Source: Acidimicrobiaceae bacterium (GTDB taxonomy: Bacteria > Actinomycetota > Acidimicrobiia > Acidimicrobiales > Bog-793). Taken from it: DNA of 7,422 nucleotides. The stretch is from assembly GCA_025463965.1 (NCBI GenBank), contig JAODBN010000117.1, positions 1 to 7,422 of the forward strand, read 5' to 3'. The notes under the pieces are model-generated. The model was not told the DNA's origin and ran no database searches. It saw only the letters and a program-made list of their open reading frames with translations. This document shows, piece by piece, positions 1-6,369 of the stretch. The translations under genes were made by a program, and so were the position numbers. Numbering within the stretch: position 1 is the stretch's first letter; every line of letters starts with the position of its first letter.

Positions 1-14
1 GACCGTACATCAAG

Positions 15-425
15 CTAGCCAACGTCATCCCCTGCGGAAGACCACTCCGCATCAAGCTTGGGCGCAACCGCACCCATCCAATCATGCAGGAAGGCAGTCG
101 CGATCGAGTCCTTCACTGTCCGGTACGGGTAGCCGGGCGTATAGATGGACAGGCGTATGTCGGCACCGCCGTCGGATCGGGCGACGATCCTTCCTATCAC
201 TGTCGGGCTCTTCCGGCTGCTCCAGAGCCTACGCCCTGGAGGTACAGGTACAAGTATCATGCGGCTCCCGAGAATAAGTCCTCGAACCCCTGACGTTAGC
301 CTGCCGCCGAACCATGCTCGGGGAGCATCGGCCAATATCGGACGCAGATGCTCGCGCACGATTCTACGAGCCGCGTTAACGGGCAACGGTGTATGAAGCG
401 TTCGTCTTTCGGCTGGCTCGGACAT
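15..425 (-). CDS. Hypothetical 136-aa protein directly downstream of the RHS gene (candidate partner or immunity protein)
   Basis: I do not recognise the family. The reading frame stays open upstream to 533, inside the RHS gene. The ATG at 425 is preferred because AAGAGG (433-438) lies seven bases before it and the protein then begins MSEPAERRT, clear of the RHS stop. The product is 136 residues, with no signal peptide or clear membrane span. It has a basic, probably helical N-terminal third, then alternating hydrophobic stretches (LILGSRMILVPV, TVIGRIVARS, ADIRLSIYTP) that look like beta strands, then a probable helix with FLHDWMGAVAPKL, and an acidic end. It lies 40 bases after the RHS stop, so co-transcription is likely. 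In known polymorphic toxin loci this slot holds the cognate immunity gene; that role is inferred from position only. It could also be an unrelated small gene. It is complete, with a TAG stop at 15-17. Confidence 0.65.
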   Translation of the reverse strand: MSEPAERRTLHTPLPVNAARRIVREHLRPILADAPRAWFGGRLTSGVRGLILGSRMILVPVPPGRRLWSSRKSPTVIGRIVARSDGGADIRLSIYTPGYPYRTVKDSIATAFLHDWMGAVAPKLDAEWSSAGDDVG

Positions 426-432
426 GGGATAA

Positions 433-438
433 CCTCTT
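433..438 (-). promoter_or_regulatory. Ribosome binding site fixing the start of the 136-aa ORF
   Basis: AAGAGG on the minus strand sits seven bases upstream of the ATG at 425. It falls in the 40-base gap after the RHS stop codon. This supports separate translation of the downstream ORF and argues against the longer frame that would overlap the RHS gene. Confidence 0.6.
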
Positions 439-465
439 GGTGGATTATGCGTCTGTGCGACCTGG

Positions 466-3400
466 TTAGAAATTGACACTCCAGGCCCCGGTATAGCTAC
501 CGCCGATCCAGCGGGACACGCCCAGCCCCGCACCCGCAGAGACTCCGCCGCCCACTATCGGGCCGCACTGACCAGGAGCCCCAAACGCTTCGAGTGAAAC
601 ATCTGGACCAACCCCGAGCTGACCACCCGCATTAGCAAAGGGACCCGAGAGTTCCGAGATATGTTCGGCATTTGAGACCTGCGGCCCCACCGTAGCCCCC
701 ACGCCGGCCCCCTGGGCAAGGCCCACCGACCCCGCCACAGTGCCGCCCACTTCACCGGAGCTGCTGCCCTGTACACAGCCGCTGGCACCAATATGAAGGA
801 TGAAGTTCACTTCGCCGTGAACACAAATGCCGACAGTAAATAGCCCCGTAGGATCGTAATTGTTCAACGGATTGTCGTTGGCATAGACATACGGCCCACT
901 CCCGCTCGCCGCTCTCAGCGCAGCAGCGACGTATTGCTCGCCGGTCGCGTGAGCGAGCGTGCTACTGCCCTCGTCTAGCGGGTCGCGCGTCAGGAACTGC
1001 GCCGTGGCCGGGTCGTAGACCCGATTGCGCAGGTAGACGAGGCCCGTGTCCGACGATGTGTATTGCCCATCGTACCCGAGCGGGGTCGTAGCGGTCCCTT
1101 CGCATGTGGGGGTGCCGTAGGCGCTGTAGGTGCATTTGCCGGTGACGGTGCCGGTGGAGCCGGTCAACAGGCGCGTGCTCCCGGCCTGGTCGTGGTGGAG
1201 ATATGTGACGGTGCCGGTGCTGTTGTTGATTTGCTCGATGGGCATGCTACCGGGACCATAGATGAAGCTGTTGGTTTCGTTGGTGAGGATCGACGGAAGT
1301 TCTACTCCGGCGGTCTGCCAGCCTAGGTAGGTGGTGGTTCCTGAGATGGTTTCGCTGGTGCGTAGTCCTTCGCCGTTGTATGCGTAGCTGTCTTCGATCT
1401 TGGGTGTTGTGCCTTCTTTGGGTCGTTCGACCGTGAGGAGGTTTCCGGCTTGGTCGTAGCCGTAGCTGGTGGCGGGTCCGGTTGTGGGGGTGGTTTTGGT
1501 GCGCTCGCCGAGTTCGTCGTAGGAGTAGCTCGCGGTTGTGCCTTTGGTGAGCTGGTCTGCTTCGTTGTAGGTGTTCGTGCTGCTGCCGGTTGTTGTGGGG
1601 TTGTTCGCGGGGTCGTATTTATATTCGGTGCTGCCGGCTTTGGTGAGGCGGTTGTCTTCGTCGTAGGTGTTTTCCGTGACTTCCGTGCCTGGTAGGGATT
1701 TGGAGGTGGTCTTTTTGAGCTGGCCGTCGTTGTCGCGGGTGTAGACGAGCGACGCGAGCGTTTCCGAGCCTTTCTTCATCTTGGTTTCGGTCATCTGGTC
1801 CGCGTCGTTGTAGGCGTAGATGTCTTCGTCTTTGCTTGCGGTGGGGAACACCGTCGTCGCTGGCTGCGAGTCAGCGTTGTACGTGAATTTGGTGATGTTG
1901 GAGGACCAGTCGGTGATCTTTTCGAGACGGCTGTCTTTGTCGAAGGCGCGGGTTATGGCTTTGCCGTTGGGGTAGGTGATCTTGGTTTGGTCGTTGGCAA
2001 GGTCGTATTCGTATTTGACGATCGCTTTGTGCCCGTTTTCGCGTTCGGTCACGCGGTCGAGCTGGTCGTAGGTGTTGGTGGTCGTGCCGGTTCCGTCGCT
2101 CATCGTCGTGCGGTCGCCGTCTTTGTTGTATTCGTATTTGACCGTGGGGGTTTTGCCGTCGGAGTAGCTGACTTCGCTGAGGCGGTTGGCTGGGTCGTAT
2201 TTGTAGCTGGTCGTGCGTTTCGCGGGGTCGGTGAGCTTCGTCAGGTTGCCGACGAGGTCGTATTCGTTGATCGTCTTGTGCCCAAGCGGGTCGATGACTT
2301 CGGTGACTTGCTCAAGTTCGTTGCGGACGTATTTCCACTTGTGTTTGTTGCCGTCGATCCGCGCAATCACCTCGCCAGCTGCGTCGTATTCGGTTTCGCT
2401 TAGATCACCGTTGGCTTCTTTGACCTTGATCGGCTCGTCGCCTTCGTCATAGCTGTAGGTCGTTTTGTGGGAGTTGCCGTCGGTGATCGTTTCGAGGTTG
2501 CCATCGGCGTCGTAGGTGTATTTGGTGGTGTGTCCGAGCGGGTCGGTGATCTTCAATACGCGACCCTGGGCGTCTCTTTCGTTTTTGGTCGTGAATTTGG
2601 ACGCTTCGGCACCGGTCGCGTTGCCGCGTGGGCTGACGGTCGCGGTTTCTTGGGAGTCTTCGTTGTATTCCCAAGTGCGCTTGTTGCCTTCCGGGTCGGT
2701 TTCGCTCTTGCGGTCCCCGTAGGAGTCGTATTCGTATTTCCAGGTGTGTTCGAGCGGGTTCGTCATGCTTTCGACATCGCCGGCGCTGTCGTATTTGTAG
2801 CTCGTCTTCTGCGTCGTGCTACCAGGGGCGGGCCGTTCGATCGCTTCGGCGGAGCCCTGGCTGTTGCGTTTGATCGTCGTCTTCTCGCCCATCGGAGTCG
2901 TGATGCCCGTCACGTCATGCGTCGAGTCGTATTCCCATTTCGTTTCGTCGCCGTCCGCATTCTTTTCGCTCGTGCGATTCCCAGCGGCGTCATATCCGTA
3001 TTCGGTCGTGTGTTTATCCGGGTTTGTGCTAGCGAGCAGCTCGTCCGCGCTGTCGTAGCGGTCGGTCGTGGTCGCGGCCAGCGACGTTCCTGCCGCTCGG
3101 GTGACGCTGGTCGGTGATCCCATTTCGTTGAACTGCTCGACCGTGCTCGCACCGTTGGGTTCGGTGATCGTCGTTTCCGTGCCCGAGAAGGTGGACGTGT
3201 AGGACCATTTGCGGGTGCGATGCAGTGGGTCCGTCTCAGAGATGACCTGGCCCGCAGCGTCGTATTCGCTGGTGCTCGCGTAGCCGCGCCCGTCGGTTTC
3301 GGAGGTCAGCTCGTGCGAGCTGTTGTATCTGAACTTCCAGCGCGGGGTCGTTTCCCCGGGTAGCGTCACGCTCGCGAGGTTCCCACCTTCGTAGGTGTAT

Positions 3401-5169
3401 TTGGCGGTGTGGCCCATCGGGTCGCTCGCGCTTTCGACCTGGCCTTCAGAGTCGTATTTGAGGGTGATCTCGCGGCCGGCACCATCTTTGATCGCTTCCA
3501 GGCGTCCTTCGGAGCTGTGGCTCACCGTGAGCGTGTTGCCGTTGCGGTCCGCTTCGCTCGTCAGCCACCCCGAGCTGTTGAAGTGCAGAGCGGTCTGGTC
3601 CGGCAGCGTATAGACGTAGCCGCTGCCTTCATCGGCAAGCGTCGCCTGCACCAGCCCCGCAGGCGCGGTCCACGCTTCCCCTGAACGGCTGAACATGACC
3701 GCGCTCCCGTTGTCCTGGTAGACAGTCGCTTCCTCGCCTTCGCCTTTGAGTTCAAGATGAGCGCTATATGACCCCGTCCACCCGAACCCGAACGTACCAG
3801 CCCCGGTCTCTTTCAGCGCAAGCTGCGAGTTATACGTGAGGGCCAGCTCGAGCGCCGGCCCGCGCCCGCCAACCGCGAGATCGGTTTGGGACTCAAATTG
3901 GTTGCCCGTGGCACAGTTCACGGGTTTACCGCTCGAACAGCGACGACGACCCGGTTCGCCACCATTCTCTCCACCAAATTGCGCTCGTTCTTTTTCTTCG
4001 AGTTCCCGTTCTTCGCGTGTTCTTTCGGGAAACATCCCTTCGACACCTCCGCGGCCTGCCGCGCTTTCACTGAGTTCCTTGAGATCGCTTTCGTTCAGGG
4101 ACGATGGCGGGTCGGTAGGCAAGTTCACCGGGGAGGACTCTTTGGGTTTGGAAGGCAAGCCAACCTTGCCGTTTTCTTCTTCCATTTCCGGAGTAAGCAA
4201 GCCAGGGGCCGGCATGCCAACCGGCTTGCATTCGAACCCCGCCGGCGGCGTGCCACATTCAGCTCCTGCGTGCGTGACATAAGCGGCACGCCTACGGAAG
4301 AGTTTGCCCTCGTAGTAGCCTTCTTCCACGGTGAATTCCTTGCGTTCCCAGCCTATCGGGATATCCGGACCTTCCGTATGGCTTTCTTCTTCCTTGTGAA
4401 GCCCCACGCATTCGTGTTGAATCGTACCCGATGTACAGCCTTCTACTTCGCTGGTGAAACCAAACGAATTAGACCCCCCAGTGGCGGACCACTCGATATA
4501 GTAGATCCCGAGAGGATATTCATAGACAACTTTCCGGTTTTCACATTCAGAGGTTTCTTTGAAATAGAAGCACTCTTCGATTTTGCCTTTCCCGTTCGCC
4601 GGGTAATACGAGACCTCCTCGTGACTTTCGCCGTGATATTCTTCCACGGCTTCCTGTTCCAATCGGGAGAGCGGATGCCATTCAGGCAGTTCAAACAGCT
4701 GGTCGAGCCCGTTACCGAGTTCCACCCCAACCACATGCGACGCGGGCTGGAGCCTAGCTTCAGCGATCGCACTCTTCCCAAGATCAGATGGCAACGTGCC
4801 CGCGTGCTTGCCAGCGAGATCAAGGACGCTCTGCACTTCACCAGTGAGCGAGCGTTCCGCACGAGCATGCCCGACGCCTTTTTCGGCATCTTCGGCACCA
4901 ACTCTTGAGACGTCTTCAACCGGCGTCTCCGCGCCATCCTCACCCGCGGCACAGCCTTCGGCGACGCCCATGCACTCGCCCACGGACTGAACCTCTTTCC
5001 GCCACACCTGCCATTCCTTCGCCGTCCAGCTCTTGATCACTTCCCCCGAGCCACCCTTGAGAATGTGCGTCCCACCTTCAACCGACCACGAATCCGCAGA
5101 AGCCGACACAGCCCCAGCCAGAACAAGCACGACAACACAACACACCAACACGCGCGCTCGCAGCAACAC
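466..5169 (-). CDS. Secreted RHS/YD-repeat protein with glycine-rich variable C-terminal tail
   Basis: A protein of about 1567 residues, typical in size for exported YD-repeat proteins. Seen in order: a Sec signal peptide (1-25); an N-terminal region to about 330 with spaced Cys pairs (near 66, 200-210, 245-255, 303-313), suggesting disulfides outside the cell; an acidic, Pro/Glu-rich linker to about 410; a VNCATGN entry and GFGWTGSYS segment as in DUF6531-type RHS starts (about 418-560); about thirty YD repeats (565-1283); and the RHS-associated core (about 1320-1443) with HHDQAGSTRLL, YLRNRVYDPATAQFLTRDPL and PLNNYDPTGL, matching PxxxxDPxGL. A 123-residue tail follows. In known RHS proteins the repeats form a hollow shell around a C-terminal effector that is released by self-cleavage near the DPxGL motif. 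The GTG at 5169 is chosen because GGGAGG precedes it and the signal peptide starts there; the frame is open to 5346. No PAAR, VgrG or cell-wall-binding domain is seen. Toxin activity is unproven. Confidence 0.93.
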   Translation of the reverse strand: MLLRARVLVCCVVVLVLAGAVSASADSWSVEGGTHILKGGSGEVIKSWTAKEWQVWRKEVQSVGECMGVAEGCAAGEDGAETPVEDVSRVGAEDAEKGVGHARAERSLTGEVQSVLDLAGKHAGTLPSDLGKSAIAEARLQPASHVVGVELGNGLDQLFELPEWHPLSRLEQEAVEEYHGESHEEVSYYPANGKGKIEECFYFKETSECENRKVVYEYPLGIYYIEWSATGGSNSFGFTSEVEGCTSGTIQHECVGLHKEEESHTEGPDIPIGWERKEFTVEEGYYEGKLFRRRAAYVTHAGAECGTPPAGFECKPVGMPAPGLLTPEMEEENGKVGLPSKPKESSPVNLPTDPPSSLNESDLKELSESAAGRGGVEGMFPERTREERELEEKERAQFGGENGGEPGRRRCSSGKPVNCATGNQFESQTDLAVGGRGPALELALTYNSQLALKETGAGTFGFGWTGSYSAHLELKGEGEEATVYQDNGSAVMFSRSGEAWTAPAGLVQATLADEGSGYVYTLPDQTALHFNSSGWLTSEADRNGNTLTVSHSSEGRLEAIKDGAGREITLKYDSEGQVESASDPMGHTAKYTYEGGNLASVTLPGETTPRWKFRYNSSHELTSETDGRGYASTSEYDAAGQVISETDPLHRTRKWSYTSTFSGTETTITEPNGASTVEQFNEMGSPTSVTRAAGTSLAATTTDRYDSADELLASTNPDKHTTEYGYDAAGNRTSEKNADGDETKWEYDSTHDVTGITTPMGEKTTIKRNSQGSAEAIERPAPGSTTQKTSYKYDSAGDVESMTNPLEHTWKYEYDSYGDRKSETDPEGNKRTWEYNEDSQETATVSPRGNATGAEASKFTTKNERDAQGRVLKITDPLGHTTKYTYDADGNLETITDGNSHKTTYSYDEGDEPIKVKEANGDLSETEYDAAGEVIARIDGNKHKWKYVRNELEQVTEVIDPLGHKTINEYDLVGNLTKLTDPAKRTTSYKYDPANRLSEVSYSDGKTPTVKYEYNKDGDRTTMSDGTGTTTNTYDQLDRVTERENGHKAIVKYEYDLANDQTKITYPNGKAITRAFDKDSRLEKITDWSSNITKFTYNADSQPATTVFPTASKDEDIYAYNDADQMTETKMKKGSETLASLVYTRDNDGQLKKTTSKSLPGTEVTENTYDEDNRLTKAGSTEYKYDPANNPTTTGSSTNTYNEADQLTKGTTASYSYDELGERTKTTPTTGPATSYGYDQAGNLLTVERPKEGTTPKIEDSYAYNGEGLRTSETISGTTTYLGWQTAGVELPSILTNETNSFIYGPGSMPIEQINNSTGTVTYLHHDQAGSTRLLTGSTGTVTGKCTYSAYGTPTCEGTATTPLGYDGQYTSSDTGLVYLRNRVYDPATAQFLTRDPLDEGSSTLAHATGEQYVAAALRAASGSGPYVYANDNPLNNYDPTGLFTVGICVHGEVNFILHIGASGCVQGSSSGEVGGTVAGSVGLAQGAGVGATVGPQVSNAEHISELSGPFANAGGQLGVGPDVSLEAFGAPGQCGPIVGGGVSAGAGLGVSRWIGGSYTGAWSVNF
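469..837 (-). other. Variable glycine-rich C-terminal tail of the RHS protein (candidate effector domain)
   Basis: These 123 codons follow the YDPTGLF end of the RHS core. The tail opens TVGICVHGEVNFILHIGASG, then becomes a Gly/Ala/Ser/Val-rich series (GGTVAGSVGLAQGAGVGATV, then SGPFANAGGQLGVGP, then VGGGVSAGAGLG), and ends WIGGSYTGAWSVNF. It has three cysteines. It contains few charged residues and no His/Asp/Lys cluster like those of common nuclease, deaminase or ADP-ribosylating toxin tails. The pattern fits either a glycine-rich beta structure or a membrane-active segment. By position it is the effector slot of an RHS polymorphic protein, but it may be only structural. Confidence 0.6.
1320..3480 (-). 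repeat. YD-repeat array inside the RHS gene
   Basis: About thirty imperfect copies of the YD motif, roughly 20-22 residues each, with forms such as YDAAGNRTSEKNADGDETKW, YDADGNLETITDGNSHKTTY and YDPANRLSEVSYSDGKTPTV. At DNA level the complementary strand shows recurring blocks such as gtcgtattcgtattt (near 2002, 2726 and, with one change, 2126). In solved RHS/TcC structures such repeats wind into a beta-sheet cocoon. The repeats also create long open frames on the plus strand, rich in Val and Phe, which are shadows. Confidence 0.9.
5095..5169 (-). other. Sec-type signal peptide of the RHS protein
   Basis: Residues 1-25 from the GTG start: two arginines near the N-terminus (LLRAR), a hydrophobic core (VLVCCVVVLVLAGA), then VSASA before DSWSVEGG. 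The A-S-A ending is a typical signal peptidase I site. No lipobox Cys follows the core, so the protein is predicted to be released or wall-associated rather than a lipoprotein. Confidence 0.8.
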
Positions 5170-5173
5170 GTCG

Positions 5174-5179
5174 CCTCCC
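5174..5179 (-). promoter_or_regulatory. Ribosome binding site choosing the GTG start of the RHS gene
   Basis: GGGAGG on the minus strand, four bases before GTG 5169 and seven before the in-frame TTG at 5166. Either codon gives the same signal peptide, give or take one residue. The upstream in-frame ATGs at 5346 and 5313 have no comparable site and would bury the signal peptide about 50-60 residues inside the protein. Confidence 0.65.
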
Positions 5180-5194
5180 AGGGCACAACCTCGG

Positions 5195-5223
5195 ACAGTA
5201 GTCAGCAGACCCCGAGACGCTAA
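5195..5223 (-). promoter_or_regulatory. Weak candidate promoter for the RHS gene
   Basis: TACTGT (5195-5200) fits TANNNT as a -10 box. TTAGCG (5218-5223), 17 bases upstream, is a poor -35. Transcription would start near 5188 and give a leader of about 20 bases containing the GGGAGG site. The placement is sensible but the match is weak. The rest of the 5170-5363 interval shows no convincing gene. Confidence 0.25.
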
Positions 5224-5363
5224 CCCAACGAACGACACAAGACCAGTCCTCGGAACAGACGTTTTACACGCAATTAGCGGACTTCCGCCGCCGAGAACGA
5301 TGCTGCGGCGCATCAACATGCGGCCCCGAACTGCGCATAGCCCCACTATCGCGGCACCAGCCG

Positions 5364-5654
5364 CTACGTTCGAGACGACCTGGCCGCGCAGTACCGCCCC
5401 CGCTCGAGCTGCACCAACCGTCTGGTTGCACCCTGGCAGTTGTTCGTCAGGCAGCTCTTGACGGTAGATCGCGGTATTCGGCCAAGCAGGTCTTCTGCCG
5501 CCGTATGGATCTCATACATCCGCATTGGGTCAGCGACTGCCGCCAAGACCTGCTCGATAGCCGCCGTCAGTGCGCCTGGTCGCCGTCTGCCCGCAGAGGC
5601 CGTGGGTCGCCGAGGGAACCTCGCTCGTCGCCATCCCGTCAGCTTCCCAGACAC
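5364..5654 (-). CDS. Small winged-helix-like DNA-binding ORF, probably a remnant
   Basis: A 96-codon frame opening with GTG at 5654, with no good ribosome binding site. Residues 1-25 are Arg-rich and look non-coding. From about 27 to 90 it reads as a compact helix-turn-helix with wing: a first helix (ALTAAIEQVLAAVAD), a second (YEIHTAAEDLLG), a turn and probable recognition helix (PRSTVKSCLTNN), then a beta wing (RLVQLERGRYCAA). The helix-helix-'RSTVK'-'V.RGRY' order resembles small wHTH domains that I recall either alone or at the N-terminus of larger enzymes, including DNA methyltransferases; that link is from memory and not testable here. No second domain follows; the frame stops six residues after the wing. 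It may be a broken larger gene or a stand-alone regulator. It sits between pdxT and the RHS gene on the same strand and could act on the latter, but nothing shows this. Confidence 0.45.
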   Translation of the reverse strand: MSGKLTGWRRARFPRRPTASAGRRRPGALTAAIEQVLAAVADPMRMYEIHTAAEDLLGRIPRSTVKSCLTNNCQGATRRLVQLERGRYCAARSSRT

Positions 5655-5750
5655 CGTCTCTGCCTGCCCTGAACCGCAAGGTCCGATATGCCGAGCGGGC
5701 GGCGATGTCCTGCGTGAACGTCCGGAAGGCGAGCTCGATCGGCGCTGCCG

Positions 5751-6347
5751 TCAAGCGGCCGACAGGCGCCCGTCGGCGCGCGCCTCCCCCACGAGCCCGA
5801 GGAACAAACGGTGCAGCCGGTCGTCGCCGCTCAGCTCGGCGTGGAAGGACACCGCGAGCACCTTTCCCTGGCGGGCCGCCACCGAGCACCCGTCCACCTG
5901 AGCGAGGATCGCGACGTCTGGCCCGTGCTCGGCGATCCATGGCGCGCGGATGAGGATGCCGCGGATCGGAGGACCGGGAACTCCCTCGACATCGACGTCC
6001 GCCTCGAAGCTGCGGATCTGACGACCGAACGCGTTGCGCTCGGCGCGCATGTCCATCACGCCGAGGTGGTCGCGGTCGAGCATGATCAGCCCGGCGCAGG
6101 AACCGAGAACTGGAATCCCGCCAGCCCCGCCGCCAGCGGCCAGCTCGCGCAGCGGCTCGGCGAGCCCCTCACGTGCGATCCCGAGCGTCATCGTCGTCGA
6201 CTCGCCGCCCGGCACGACGAGCCCGTCCAGTCCGTCGAGATCCGCCGGCACCCGCACCTGACGCGTACAGGCGTCCAGCCCCTGCAGCATCCGCTCGTGC
6301 GCCTCGAAGCCGCCCTGCAGGGCCAGCACGCCCACTACAGGCTTCAC
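5751..6347 (-). CDS. pdxT: Pyridoxal 5'-phosphate synthase glutaminase subunit PdxT
   Basis: A class I glutamine amidotransferase that hydrolyses glutamine and passes ammonia to PdxS for PLP synthesis by the DXP-independent route; the family forms a 12+12 subunit cytoplasmic complex. Of 198 residues, the usual length, seen are: VGVLALQGGFEAHE at the N-terminus, PGGEST near 46-51, the nucleophile Cys84 in LGSCAGLIML, RNAFGRQIRSFE near 104-115, and the His169/Glu171 pair in SFHAELS. The family normally has His-Pro-Glu there, so Ala170 is unusual, but both catalytic residues are present. The GTG at 6347 is chosen because MKPVVGVLALQG matches family starts. It lies 22 bases after the pdxS stop with no strong ribosome binding site, so translational coupling is possible. 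A GTG at 6377, overlapping pdxS, is the alternative and would add ten residues. Confidence 0.95.
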   Translation of the reverse strand: MKPVVGVLALQGGFEAHERMLQGLDACTRQVRVPADLDGLDGLVVPGGESTTMTLGIAREGLAEPLRELAAGGGAGGIPVLGSCAGLIMLDRDHLGVMDMRAERNAFGRQIRSFEADVDVEGVPGPPIRGILIRAPWIAEHGPDVAILAQVDGCSVAARQGKVLAVSFHAELSGDDRLHRLFLGLVGEARADGRLSAA

Positions 6348-6369
6348 CGTCGGCTGCGGCGGCGCGTCG

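Noticed and set aside
426..533. N-terminal extension of the 136-aa ORF to 533
   Set aside because: It would overlap the RHS 3' end, and the AAGAGG site points to ATG 425.
1987..2403. Plus-strand frames rich in Val and Phe across the YD repeats (also 1063-1326, 1450-1695, 2467-3117)
   Set aside because: They mirror the repeated Tyr-Asp and Lys-Tyr codons of the YD array and have no independent signals.
3886..4908. 340-codon open frame on the plus strand, antisense to the RHS N-terminal region
   Set aside because: Its text is Phe/Arg-rich and has no domain; it is the complement of the Glu/Lys-rich codons of a well-supported RHS protein.
4443..4952. 169-codon minus-strand frame in the RHS N-terminal region
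   Set aside because: Arg/Lys-rich shifted frame of the RHS gene, with no frameshift evidence since the main frame is intact throughout.
5170..5346. Longer RHS start at ATG 5346 or 5313
   Set aside because: No ribosome binding site, and it would place the signal peptide internally; GTG 5169 with GGGAGG is better supported.
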